From: Actinoplanes sichuanensis
Lineage (GTDB): Bacteria; Actinomycetota; Actinomycetes; Mycobacteriales; Micromonosporaceae
Reading direction: 5' to 3'
DNA length: 64,000 bases
Assembly: GCF_033097365.1 (NCBI RefSeq)
Contig: NZ_AP028461.1
Coordinates: 6,510,001-6,574,000, forward strand
Under the pieces are notes generated by a model that saw only the letters and a program-made list of their open reading frames with translations, was not told the origin of the DNA and did not search any database. Within the stretch, counting starts at the first letter, position 1. Each line of letters begins with the position of its first letter. Of this stretch, positions 46,380 through 60,513 are shown piece after piece. The position numbers and the translations under genes were made by a program.

Positions 46380-47024
46380 TCAGGCCCGGTGGCGGGCCAG
46401 ATGGCGGTGCCGGGCCGGCGGGCGGCGCGGGTCGCCGGCGAACGCGAAGCCGTACCGGCGGCGCAGCCACAGTCCGGCCATCAGGGAACCGGCCAGCGCG
46501 ACCACCCACGGGATGAGCTCGGCCGCCCCCTTCTCGGTCATCTCCGGCGGGACCGCGCCGACCAGCGTTCGCAACTCGCCCGCCGGGGTGTGTCCGCTGA
46601 CCAGCACGCTCGCGCCGGTGGCCGCGGTGAGCTCGGACGTGCCGCCGTCAGCGAGGGTGGTGGCGCCGAGGGGTGTCGTGGCACTGGCCAGCTTCCAGGT
46701 GCTCTTGACCTTGCCGGTGCTGGCGATCTTCGCGATGAACAGGAGGTCGACCGCCCCGTACGGGTCGGCGACGACGGTCCGCTCGGCATCCGAACCGATC
46801 CGGACCCGCACCGACGAGCCGCCCCGGAACCCGACGGCGTACACCGCCAGGCCACGCCGCTGGGCGTTGATCTCCCAGATCACGGTGAGCGCGTCGGCGT
46901 TGCCGCCGTAACCGGGCCCGTCGGCGCTCGCCGGCAGCGGCGCCAGGCCGGTGCCGAGCACCACGGTGGCCGCCGCCAGGCCGGCTTTGGCAAGGCGGGA
47001 TACGGGGGTACGGGCTCCGGTCAC
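46380..47024 (-). CDS. Small secreted/anchored protein, copy B of a paralogous pair
   Basis: A 214-residue protein of unknown function. The signal peptide (LAAATVVLGTGLAPLPASA) is followed by an extracytoplasmic domain of about 135 residues. A C-terminal helix (LIPWVVALAGSLMAGLWL) and a basic, His-rich tail close it. It is paralogous to the 176-residue protein at 31072. The start is GTG 47024, the first good start before the signal peptide; no clear ribosome-binding site is seen. It converges on the pseudokinase gene with six bases between stops, and a four-copy GCAACCG repeat lies just upstream. Confidence 0.78.
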   Translation of the reverse strand: MTGARTPVSRLAKAGLAAATVVLGTGLAPLPASADGPGYGGNADALTVIWEINAQRRGLAVYAVGFRGGSSVRVRIGSDAERTVVADPYGAVDLLFIAKIASTGKVKSTWKLASATTPLGATTLADGGTSELTAATGASVLVSGHTPAGELRTLVGAVPPEMTEKGAAELIPWVVALAGSLMAGLWLRRRYGFAFAGDPRRPPARHRHLARHRA

Positions 47025-47044
47025 GCTGCGACGATGCCATCCAC

Positions 47045-47084
47045 CGGTTGCGAATCGGTTGCCCGACCGGTCGCACCCGGTTGC
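47045..47084 (-). promoter_or_regulatory. Array of four CGGTTGC (GCAACCG) direct repeats, TcrA-box-like
   Basis: CGGTTGC at 47045-47051 and 47056-47062 (exact, starts 11 bases apart), CGGTCGC at 47068-47074 and CGGTTGC at 47078-47084. Read on the minus strand, the first pair is GCAACCG-ATTC-GCAACCG, an exact fit to the GCA(A/C)CCG-N4-GCA(A/C)CCG box I recall for TcrA of Actinoplanes missouriensis. The array lies 21-60 bases upstream of GTG 47024. Helical phasing suggests cooperative binding of a regulator. Confidence 0.6.
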
Positions 47085-47092
47085 CGACGCCC

Positions 47093-47641
47093 TCACTGAC
47101 TCGTGGACGGTCCGATCCGGGCGATGCCGTGCCGCGCGAACTCGTCCCGCAGCACCCGCATCGCCGCCTCCAGCCGGGGTGGGGTCGTTTCCAGATGCAG
47201 CACGTGCTCGCGGCCCTCGAGCGGCTCGACGGTCAGCACGATGCCGTCGTGGCCGGGCTGTTCGAAGGCGGTGCGGAGGTCCTGCGTCAACGACCGGAAC
47301 GTGGCCCGCGGGATCAGGTCGGTGCAGGTGATCGTCACGATGACGGTCCCGCGGTCGGTCAACTCGGTGGCGACCCGGGCGTGGTTCCAGTCCGGCCGGT
47401 TCTCGGCGCTGCGGTAGAGCAGTGCACAGAACAGGCCGACCAGTCCGACCCCGGTCACCACGGCGATCACGGTCAGCGGTACGCCGTACCGCTGCCACGG
47501 CCGCACCACCAGCACGCACGGCAGCACCAGCAGTGCGATGACCGCGACGAACAGGGCCATCGCGATCCGGCGGTTCGCTCCGGCCGTACCGGCAGGTTGA
47601 TCCACCGGGAAAGTATCGACGGGCTCCGACCCCGCGGCCAT
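47093..47641 (-). CDS. Hypothetical membrane protein with two N-terminal helices
   Basis: A 182-residue protein I cannot assign. Residues about 27-75 form two membrane helices (MALFVAVIALLVLPCVLVV; PLTVIAVVTGVGLVGLFCALLY). The C-terminal 100 residues form a soluble domain of alternating strands and helices (VATELTDRGTVIVTITCTDLI; HVLHLETTPPRLEAAMRVLRDEF). The start is ATG 47641. It lies between the secreted protein copy B and the deaminase-type genes, all leftward, with a regulatory array after it. Confidence 0.65.
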   Translation of the reverse strand: MAAGSEPVDTFPVDQPAGTAGANRRIAMALFVAVIALLVLPCVLVVRPWQRYGVPLTVIAVVTGVGLVGLFCALLYRSAENRPDWNHARVATELTDRGTVIVTITCTDLIPRATFRSLTQDLRTAFEQPGHDGIVLTVEPLEGREHVLHLETTPPRLEAAMRVLRDEFARHGIARIGPSTSQ

Positions 47642-47654
47642 CGGCCGCCCGGCC

Positions 47655-48902
47655 CTACCCCCAGGTGCCGTCGTCGCGCACCCGGTGGGTCCGCCGCCCC
47701 TGGATCAGCGTCTCCAGGGCTTCGACGTAGCTGTCCGCGACGAACCACTCACCGGCCTGGTCCAGGTGGAAGACCCGGCCGTGCTCGTCGATGGCCAGCA
47801 CCGACTCGAAGTTGACCCGACCCAGCGGGAACAGCCGGGCCCCGATCACCCGGCCGAACTCGTACAGCACGTCGGCGGTGTGCCGGACCGGCATCGACCA
47901 GATCTCGAAGAGCTGGACCCGCTGCTCCACACCCGGCGCCCGGCGCTTGACGAGCAGCTTGCCGGTGAGGCCGAACGCCTCGAACACGGCGGGGAACGAC
48001 TCGTGCCGGTGCTCCTGGCCCTTGGCCTTCACCGTGTCGCCGGCCATCACCTCGGCCATCCGGTAACGGACCTGGTACGGCGTCTCCGGTTTCCACCGGC
48101 CGTTGAGCAGCTCCGAGGCGGTCACGTCGGAGAACCTGGCCGGGTCCGGGTTGGGCCGTTCCGGTGCGACGTCCACGTAGAGGGCCGCCGTCGACCCCCA
48201 GGGCAGGAGCGCGAGCTGGGTCAGCACGTACGAGCAGGTCGGGCATGGGGTGTTCGGCTCGCCGGCGTGCTCCGCGCCCGGTTCGAGGATCTGGAACGTC
48301 TCGAACAGCGACTCGCCGAGCACCTGCCGGGCCTCGTCCAGGGTGAGCGGCGGCAGACCGTCCAGGCCACGCCGCCGGTCCACGTCGTGCAGCGCGTCCG
48401 AGCAGACCAGCATCTCGGCGTGCCGCTCGCACCCGCGGATCTTCTCCTGCGGGGTCTGCTCGGCCAGCCGCTCCAGCACCAGCGGATGATGGTTGAGTTT
48501 CTGGTCGCCCTTGGCACCGCGGGCGATGTACACCCGGCCCTGCACGGTGGCGTGCGCCGCGATGCCCGGGGCGGGTCGGCGGTGGATCTCCCGGCGCAGC
48601 TGGACCTCCGGGTCGGCGGTCTTCGGCGGATCGACGATGTCGCCCCGCTGCTCCCGGTAGACCTCCCGCAGCGTCTCGACCGGCCAGTTCGGCCAGTTCG
48701 ACACCCGGCCGGTCGCCCGGTCGACGATCCGCCACCCGGCGCCGACCTCGGACGGCGAGAACAGCCGCCGGACCGCCGCGGTCTTCACCGCGAAGCCGAG
48801 ATCGAACTCCTCCACCGTCGCCTGGTGCTCACGGCCCTGGGCCAGCGACTCGGACCGGGCCCACGCCGCCGCGACCGCGTCGGCCTCCGCACGAGTGATC
48901 AT
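47655..48902 (-). CDS. Three-domain YrhB-like / YwqJ-type deaminase / SUKH-like protein, copy 1
   Basis: A 415-residue protein. Residues 1-90 resemble YrhB/Imm35-type domains (MITRAEADAVAAAWA; VEEFDLGFAV; RIVDRATGRVSNWP). Residues about 100-230 form a YwqJ-like nucleic-acid-deaminase fold with zinc-site motifs H161-A-E163 and P-C220-x-x-C223, all intact. The last 130 residues resemble SUKH-3 immunity domains (DVLYEFGRVIGARLFPLGRV; VLAIDEHGRVFHLDQAGEWFVAD). No export signal is seen. A deaminase flanked by immunity-type domains is probably a defence or immunity component of the adjoining toxin island. Its ATG overlaps the stop of copy 2 (ATGA). Confidence 0.75.
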   Translation of the reverse strand: MITRAEADAVAAAWARSESLAQGREHQATVEEFDLGFAVKTAAVRRLFSPSEVGAGWRIVDRATGRVSNWPNWPVETLREVYREQRGDIVDPPKTADPEVQLRREIHRRPAPGIAAHATVQGRVYIARGAKGDQKLNHHPLVLERLAEQTPQEKIRGCERHAEMLVCSDALHDVDRRRGLDGLPPLTLDEARQVLGESLFETFQILEPGAEHAGEPNTPCPTCSYVLTQLALLPWGSTAALYVDVAPERPNPDPARFSDVTASELLNGRWKPETPYQVRYRMAEVMAGDTVKAKGQEHRHESFPAVFEAFGLTGKLLVKRRAPGVEQRVQLFEIWSMPVRHTADVLYEFGRVIGARLFPLGRVNFESVLAIDEHGRVFHLDQAGEWFVADSYVEALETLIQGRRTHRVRDDGTWG

Positions 48903-50149
48903 GATGTCTCCTGCCAGGTGCCGTCGTCACGGATCCGGGCCGCCGGCAGGCCGGTGGCCAGCGCGACGATCGCCCGGTCGAGGGTGTCGGCGATGAACCA
49001 CTCACCGCCCTGGTCCAGGGCGAACACCCGGCCGTGCTCGTCGATGGCGAGCACCGCCTCGTCGAAGCCCTCGCGGCCGATCGGGAACATCCGGGCGCCG
49101 ACGATCGAGCCGAGCTCGTGCAGCGGGTCGGCCAGGTGCAACAGGTTGCCGCCGCCGAGGTGGAACCATCTGACCCACTGCGCCACACCGGGCCCGTTGC
49201 GGCCGGGTGCCACGTCGGAGAACTCGCGCAACGCGGCCTCCACCACCGGGAACCGGGTCAGGGTGTGCTCACGCCCGGGAGACTTCTCGATCCGCTCGAC
49301 CAACCCGGCACCGCGCCGCTCACGCCACTCCGGCTCGGCGCCCCAGTCCCCGGCGGACAGCTGCCAGGCCACCTCCTCCGGGAAACGGCCGGGCTGCGGA
49401 TCGGTCCCCGAGGTCAGCACCCGCGGCCGCGGGTGGGCCCGCTCGGCGTCGGTGATCACGGTCAGGTCGAAGAGCACGTCGGCGCAGGTCACACAGAACG
49501 TCGCGGCCTGGCCACCGATCCGGTCGCCGCTCTCCCGGATGTGGAACGTCTCGAGTCGGCCGTGCCGCAGCAGGGCGCGGGCCTCATCGTCGGTCAGCGG
49601 GGCGATGCCGTCGGCGGCCCGTGTGCGGTCGGCCGCGACGAGCACGTCCGACACGACCAGCAGCTCGGCGTGCCGGGCGGCGCCCCGGACCATCCGCCCC
49701 GGCGGGATCACGGCCAGCCGGGCGGCGACGATCGGATGGTGACGCAGCTCCTGGTCGCCCTTGGCGCCGCGGGCCCGGAAGAGCCGGCCGCCGAGCGTCA
49801 GGTGCGCGGCCACCGACGGGCTGACCCGGCGGTGCGACTCGCGGCGCAGCTCGGCGATCGGGTCGGCGGTCTGGTGCGCGCCGACCGCGGCCTCCCGGCG
49901 CTCGGTGTAGTGCTGGTCCAGGTCGGCGCCGAGGGACGGTGGCCAGTGCGAGAGGCGGCCGGTCGCCCGGTCGATGACGGTGGTCACGTCGGCGCCCGGC
50001 TCCGGGCGCGCATCAGGTGGCAGCACCATCGACACGGCCCAGCCGAGGGCCAACTCCTCGACGAACGGCGTGCACGGATAGCCCCGCCGGATCGACTGGC
50101 GATGCGCCCAGCCGTCGGCGATGTGCTCCGCCTCGGCCCGTGTGATCAT
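48899..50149 (-). CDS. Three-domain YrhB-like / YwqJ-type deaminase / SUKH-like protein, copy 2
   Basis: A 416-residue tandem paralogue of the preceding protein with the same three parts (MITRAEAEHIADGWAH; RGAKGDQELRHHPI; LHELGSIVGARMFPIGRE). The deaminase motif H160-A-E162 and C219-x-x-C222 are kept, but the Pro normally before the first Cys is Phe (FCVTC). The start is ATG 50149. It is divergent from the ESX-type genes at 50282 with 132 bases between, an arrangement seen in actinobacterial toxin/immunity loci. Whether it is an enzyme or has become purely an immunity protein is open. Confidence 0.75.
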   Translation of the reverse strand: MITRAEAEHIADGWAHRQSIRRGYPCTPFVEELALGWAVSMVLPPDARPEPGADVTTVIDRATGRLSHWPPSLGADLDQHYTERREAAVGAHQTADPIAELRRESHRRVSPSVAAHLTLGGRLFRARGAKGDQELRHHPIVAARLAVIPPGRMVRGAARHAELLVVSDVLVAADRTRAADGIAPLTDDEARALLRHGRLETFHIRESGDRIGGQAATFCVTCADVLFDLTVITDAERAHPRPRVLTSGTDPQPGRFPEEVAWQLSAGDWGAEPEWRERRGAGLVERIEKSPGREHTLTRFPVVEAALREFSDVAPGRNGPGVAQWVRWFHLGGGNLLHLADPLHELGSIVGARMFPIGREGFDEAVLAIDEHGRVFALDQGGEWFIADTLDRAIVALATGLPAARIRDDGTWQETS

Positions 50150-50281
50150 CCTGGCCCGCCCCCTTCGGTCCCCGGACTGCGAGCTTAGAGCTATCGGGGC
50201 CGGTCACTCGGCGGCGGCCCCGGACCGGGTCGCGGCTGGTAGGTTCTTGCAGTCAATTCGCGAGTCCTCGGGGAGACAGCC

Positions 50282-50710
50282 GTGAGCAGACAGGCCGATC
50301 GGGACGTGAACCACGCCCTGCGCGCCAGGTTCGACGACGTCGTGTCGCAGTATCAGCGCCTGCGTCTGGGCCTGGACGACATCCAGGAGCGGCTGTCCAC
50401 ACTGGCCGTCACCGAGGAGTCGGCGGACGGCTCGGTCCGGGCCACCGTCGGCGCCCGCGGCCAGCTGATCGACCTGCGACTCAGCCGCGACATCTACCGC
50501 CAGGGTGATCCCGACGAGCTGGCGCGCACGATTCTGCGTACCGTCGAGCGGGCCGTCGCCCGGACCGGCGACCGGGTGCAGGAGATGGTCGGCGAGTTCC
50601 TGCCGTCCGGCTCGGCCGCGGCCGGTTTCATGCGTGACGGCAATTTCGGCAACCTGCTGGCCCGTCAGGACCGGATCATGCGCGAGGCGGGCGACGACGA
50701 TGGCCGGTGA
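50282..50710 (+). CDS. YbaB/EbfC-like protein of an ESX-type locus
   Basis: A 142-residue protein of the YbaB/EbfC fold (VRATVGARGQLIDLRLSRDIYRQGDPDELARTILRTVERA) preceded by a helical coiled-coil segment. Members like this occur next to WXG100 genes in actinobacteria and are thought to be accessory or chaperone proteins of type VII secretion rather than nucleoid proteins. The start is GTG 50282 after GGGGAGACAGCC. The following WXG-type gene overlaps its end by 11 bases. Confidence 0.85.
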   Translation: MSRQADRDVNHALRARFDDVVSQYQRLRLGLDDIQERLSTLAVTEESADGSVRATVGARGQLIDLRLSRDIYRQGDPDELARTILRTVERAVARTGDRVQEMVGEFLPSGSAAAGFMRDGNFGNLLARQDRIMREAGDDDGR

Positions 50711-51029
50711 GCAGCTCTATCTCGACGCGCCCAAGGCCACCGCGAGCGGCCGTGACCTCTCGGCGGCGGGCGCGCAGCTGGTCGGCATGAGCAACGGTTC
50801 GGTCGCCGAGATCGCCGCGGTCAGCGCCGACCAGCCATGGGGCCGGGACGACATCGGCGCCGCGTTCCAGAAGGACTACGGGCCGATGGTGCAGAAGTTC
50901 GTCGAGGCGTTCGGCAAGGTCTCCGGTTACGTCGAGGGCATCGGCGAGGCCGCGGTGCAGACCGTCACCGACAACGAGTCCGCCGACTCACGCGCCTCGG
51001 CCACCGTCACCAAGTCCTACCGGGCCTGA
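50700..51029 (+). CDS. WXG100-like small secreted protein
   Basis: A 109-residue mostly helical protein. QPWGRDDIG stands at the turn where WXG100 proteins have WxG; long helices lie on both sides (APKATASGRDLSAAGAQLVG; GPMVQKFVEAFGKVSGYVEG). The size fits ESX substrates of the EsxA/EspC class. It starts at ATG 50700 within the YbaB-like gene and is followed after four bases by the large toxin gene, for which it is a likely secretion partner. Confidence 0.82.
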   Translation: MAGEQLYLDAPKATASGRDLSAAGAQLVGMSNGSVAEIAAVSADQPWGRDDIGAAFQKDYGPMVQKFVEAFGKVSGYVEGIGEAAVQTVTDNESADSRASATVTKSYRA

Positions 51030-51033
51030 CCGC

Positions 51034-56939
<5,906 letters not shown>

Positions 56940-56943
<4 letters not shown>

Positions 56944-57812
56944 GCTACCTCTTTCTTCTTCGACACGAAGTCGACCGGTCGTCGCTCGCTGAGGTCCTCG
57001 CCGAGATGCTGTCGCTGCCGGTGACAGCGATCGACGTCGGTGATGACGGCGTGAACGAGCGCAACTGGGCGGCTCCGATCAGTTGCACGGTCTCCCATCT
57101 GGACGGCGACCTTCCGCTCCACCTGGACATCTACTTCAACGACAGCGTCGCGGCACCATCGGATGCAGATGCCGCTGCCTGGCTGGCGGCTCGCCTGAAC
57201 ACGGTCGTCGCGTACAAGTCTGTTCCGTTACCGCCCAGCGCCTACTGGCTGGTGGGACCTGATGGACAGCGCACCCGGGCCCGGCTTCTCGACGAGGACG
57301 AGAAGGGGAATCTCCTGTCATCGGGCCGTCGGATAGCCGCCACGGAAAGCGTGCTGCCCCTGCTTCCCGACGTTCCGGTGGCGCCTCTCGTCGAAGTGAT
57401 CGGCGAGTATCGGATGCCGACGCCGATCGCCGATGGTTTGCGGAGAAGGCTCCCGACGACGGAGCAGACCATGGTCCAGCCTGCGATCGAGGTTCTCGCG
57501 AACTGGGAGGCCGCAGTTGCCCGGCTCGTCTCCGGCTGGCCCCCGGACGGCTGGTACCCGCCTGACTATTACCGGGATGACATGGAACTACGGGACAAGC
57601 TAGGCGACGCCTTCGAGGTGCTTCCGATTTCGCTTCGAGCCGAGTTCGTGACTGCCCTGGAGACGATCGACAGCCATTTCACCGTCGCCACTGTCGATGA
57701 CCGGGGCGAATCTCTCACCGCTGCCAGCGGCCCGGTGCCGGACCGCTGGTGGTGGCATCGGACCACAGATCCTCTGCCCTGGCACAGCATGCCGCGGACC
57801 GCTGACAAATAG
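56940..57812 (+). CDS. Candidate immunity protein for the papain-fold toxin
   Basis: A 290-residue cytoplasmic protein I cannot place in a named family. An N-terminal part (about 1-160; YLFLLRHEVDRSSLAEVLAEMLSL, HLDIYFNDSVAA) may bind a partner. The C-terminal half is rich in Trp and acidic residues (NWEAAVARLVSGWPPDGWYP; VPDRWWWHRTTDPLPWH). GTG 56940 overlaps the toxin stop (GTGA), the normal position of a cognate immunity gene. No signal or membrane helix is seen. GC content looks somewhat lower than in neighbouring genes, compatible with exchange of toxin tips and immunity genes. Confidence 0.65.
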
Positions 57813-57846
57813 CCCCGCCAGTCCGCGTCCAGCCAAACCCATCCGG

Positions 57847-60225
57847 TCAAACCGGCAGCGTGTCCGCCACCGGGGTGATCGGGTCGGGGACCGGGCGGCC
57901 GAAATGGTAGCCCTGGGCGTAGTGGTAGCCGAGTTCGCGCAGATATTCGGCCTGCTCCGCCGTTTCCACCCCCTCCGCGACCGCCCGCAGGTCCAAGCCC
58001 GCGCAGACGTGGATGAGGGCGTCGACGACGACCGCGCGTCGCCCCGGTTCGGTGATCTCGTCGACGAAAGACTTGTCGATCTTCAAGACATCGACCGGCA
58101 CGGTACGGAGCAGGCCCAGCGATGAGTGCCCGGTGCCGAAGTCGTCCAAAGCTATCCGGATGCCGGCCCGGTGCAGGGTCTCGACGGCCTCGATGGCGGT
58201 GCCGCCGCCGAAGATGGCGGTCTCGGTCACCTCGACCAGGAGGGCGGCCGGCTCAAGGCCGGTCTCGGCCAGGATCGCCAGGACGACGGCCGGGAAGCCG
58301 GGTTCGCTCAGCTGGCGCGGGGACACATTGACGCTGATGTAGAGCGGCGCCTCCGCGCCCAGGGTGGTACGCCAGTCGGCGAGCCGTCGGCACGCGGTTC
58401 GCATGATCCACTCGCCGAGTTCGACGATCAGGCCGTTGTCCTCGGCGACGGGGATGAACGCGGCGGGGCTGACCGGCCCGCGTACCGGATGGGTCCATCG
58501 CACCAGGGCCTCGACGGCGACCGGGCGATCGTCGCGAAGGTCGATGATCGGCTGGTAGACGACCTGAAAGTCGCCGTCGTCGAGGCTGTGCCGCAGGTCG
58601 GCGCCGAGCCGCTCGGCGGCTTCGGTGCGTTCGTCCAGCTCCGGCGTGTATTCGACGAGCTGGCCGCCGCTGGTCTTGGCCGCGTACCGGGCCGTGTCGG
58701 CGCGGCGGATCAGCTCGGCCGCACCGTCGAGAGAGACGCCCGACACACCAGAGGAGGCTCCGGAGACAGAACCGGTTCCGGCACGGTCGGCGATAGAAGA
58801 AGTAGAAGACGAGGGCAGGGCCGAAGAGGAGATAGACGACAGACGCGGGCCCGAAGAGGTAGCGGGCAGGGCCGAGGGAGCAGAGGAGGCGACGCCCATG
58901 CGGGCGTTGAGGAGTAGTTCGTGCTCGCCGGCGTGGACGGGGTGTCGCAACACCTCGGCGAGACGGCCGGCCACGGCCTCGCCGTCGCCGGGCAGCGTGT
59001 CGTGGACGAGGACGGCGAATTCGTCGGCGCCCATCCGGGCCACCACGTCGCCGTCGCGGATGCTCTGGCGGAGCAGTTCGGCGACGGCGATCAGGGCCTG
59101 GTCACCGACGGCGCGGCCAAGGCGGTCGTTGACGTGTTTGAAGCCGGCCAGGTCGATCATGATCATGTGACAGGGGGCGGTTTGTACGGCGAGGGTGGCC
59201 CGCTGTTCGAAGTCGCGGCGGTTGGGCAGGCCGGTGAGGTCGTCGCGCATGGCCAGTTCGCGTAGCTGTCGGGCCTGTATGTCGACACGCGAGACGTAGC
59301 CGCTCATGCGTGTGGCGACGAGGACGAAGAGGGCCATCGAGCCGACGGCCACGGCGGCCCAGCTGACCCGGCCGCCGCCGTGTTCACCCTGGACCAGGAG
59401 CACGGCGGGGACGAGAAGGGTGGAGCCGGTGAGGACGAGCAGGCGACTGCGGCCGAGGCCGTCCCGGTCGCCGGTGACCGGCCGGGCCATCGATGGGTGG
59501 GCGGCCGCGGCGGCCCAGCAGGTGTAGGCGACGAGGTATCCGGCGTAGAGATAGACCGGGTCTACCGCATGGGGCAGGAGTGTGTAGGAGATGTTGCCGG
59601 CCAGTGTGATGGCGCTGCCCGCGGTAAGCAGCCACAGGCTGGGGCTGCGCGGGCCGCGGCGCAGCAGGATCGGCGTGATCACGGCGCAGAGCAGGACGCC
59701 TACCGTCGGGTATCCGGCGGTGACCAGGCGGGTGAGGACCGGTATCGAGGAGTCCGTGACGACCGGCTCGATCATGAAGGTCCAGTAGACGATGCCGACG
59801 CCGACACCGATGATCGCGGAGTCGATGAGGTTGCCGCTGAGGAAACCGCGGTCGGTGCGGCGTTCCCTGGTGAGGCGGAAGAGCGCGACCGTGAGCATCG
59901 GGTAGGCGCCGAGGTAAAGGGCGTCGGCCCAGGAGGGGAAAGCGGCCGCACCACCGACCAGGATCTGGACGGCGTAGACGATGTCGCCGAGGATCCAGGT
60001 GGCGACTCCGCTCACGAAGAGGTACCAGTTGCCGGCCGAGGCCGGACGGTTGCGACGGGTGCCGGCCATCATGACGACGCAGGATCCGGCAGAGACGGCG
60101 GTCGAGACGGTGAGAGAAACCCACCCGTAGGGCAGTGCGGTGTATCCGACGGCGACGACCAGCCCGCACATCAGCCAGACCAGCCATCCGGGGACACGCA
60201 CAAGTCTCGGCACGACGGTCACCAT
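57847..60225 (-). CDS. Membrane GGDEF-EAL protein (c-di-GMP turnover) with serine-rich insert
   Basis: A 792-residue protein with nine or ten membrane helices in the first 320 residues, then GGDEF and EAL domains. The GGDEF site reads MGADEF (second Gly to Ala), which may lower cyclase activity. Between RMGVASSA and the last GGDEF helix (ELIRRADTARYAAK) lies a Ser-rich insert of about 50 residues. The EAL domain looks complete: VEALVRW, SVNVSPRQL, LVEVTETAIF, ALDDFGTGHSSL, LKIDKSFV, AVAEGVETAEQ. So net phosphodiesterase activity is likely. The start is uncertain: ATG 60225 gives a normal N-terminus; in-frame starts go up to 60297. It converges on the immunity gene. Confidence 0.85.
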   Translation of the reverse strand: MVTVVPRLVRVPGWLVWLMCGLVVAVGYTALPYGWVSLTVSTAVSAGSCVVMMAGTRRNRPASAGNWYLFVSGVATWILGDIVYAVQILVGGAAAFPSWADALYLGAYPMLTVALFRLTRERRTDRGFLSGNLIDSAIIGVGVGIVYWTFMIEPVVTDSSIPVLTRLVTAGYPTVGVLLCAVITPILLRRGPRSPSLWLLTAGSAITLAGNISYTLLPHAVDPVYLYAGYLVAYTCWAAAAAHPSMARPVTGDRDGLGRSRLLVLTGSTLLVPAVLLVQGEHGGGRVSWAAVAVGSMALFVLVATRMSGYVSRVDIQARQLRELAMRDDLTGLPNRRDFEQRATLAVQTAPCHMIMIDLAGFKHVNDRLGRAVGDQALIAVAELLRQSIRDGDVVARMGADEFAVLVHDTLPGDGEAVAGRLAEVLRHPVHAGEHELLLNARMGVASSAPSALPATSSGPRLSSISSSALPSSSTSSIADRAGTGSVSGASSGVSGVSLDGAAELIRRADTARYAAKTSGGQLVEYTPELDERTEAAERLGADLRHSLDDGDFQVVYQPIIDLRDDRPVAVEALVRWTHPVRGPVSPAAFIPVAEDNGLIVELGEWIMRTACRRLADWRTTLGAEAPLYISVNVSPRQLSEPGFPAVVLAILAETGLEPAALLVEVTETAIFGGGTAIEAVETLHRAGIRIALDDFGTGHSSLGLLRTVPVDVLKIDKSFVDEITEPGRRAVVVDALIHVCAGLDLRAVAEGVETAEQAEYLRELGYHYAQGYHFGRPVPDPITPVADTLPV

Positions 60226-60289
60226 CGGCCGGACCCGGCCGGAGTTGAGCACCCGGCTCACCCGGGGCGGGCCGCCGCGCATCCACGCC

Positions 60290-60406
60290 ATGGGCACGGC
60301 CGGCGACGACGTGGCAGACCCGCTGCGGCGCGCGGATACCGCGATGCACGCCGCCGAACGCGACCCGGAGTCCGCCTACCTCGTCCACAAGAGTGACAGC
60401 GCCGCA
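60290..60406 (+). pseudogene. Remnant of a GGDEF-domain gene
   Basis: In frame 2 of the plus strand, DPLRRADTAMHAAERDPESA followed by YLVHKS reproduces the last helix and strand of GGDEF domains (compare ELIRRADTARYAAK in the neighbour). The upstream catalytic part is absent, and the frame runs on into the antisense of the IclR gene. It is a fragment on the strand opposite to both neighbours, probably left from a lost diguanylate cyclase gene. Confidence 0.5.
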
Positions 60407-60513
60407 GCGGCGCGGAACGTCACCGACCCGCAGCAGCCGGACAGGACGGGTGGGCCGGCGGCCAAGACGAAGGGCGGGCCGAGCCGACGCGAGACGGACG
60501 GCGCGAGGGGCTG

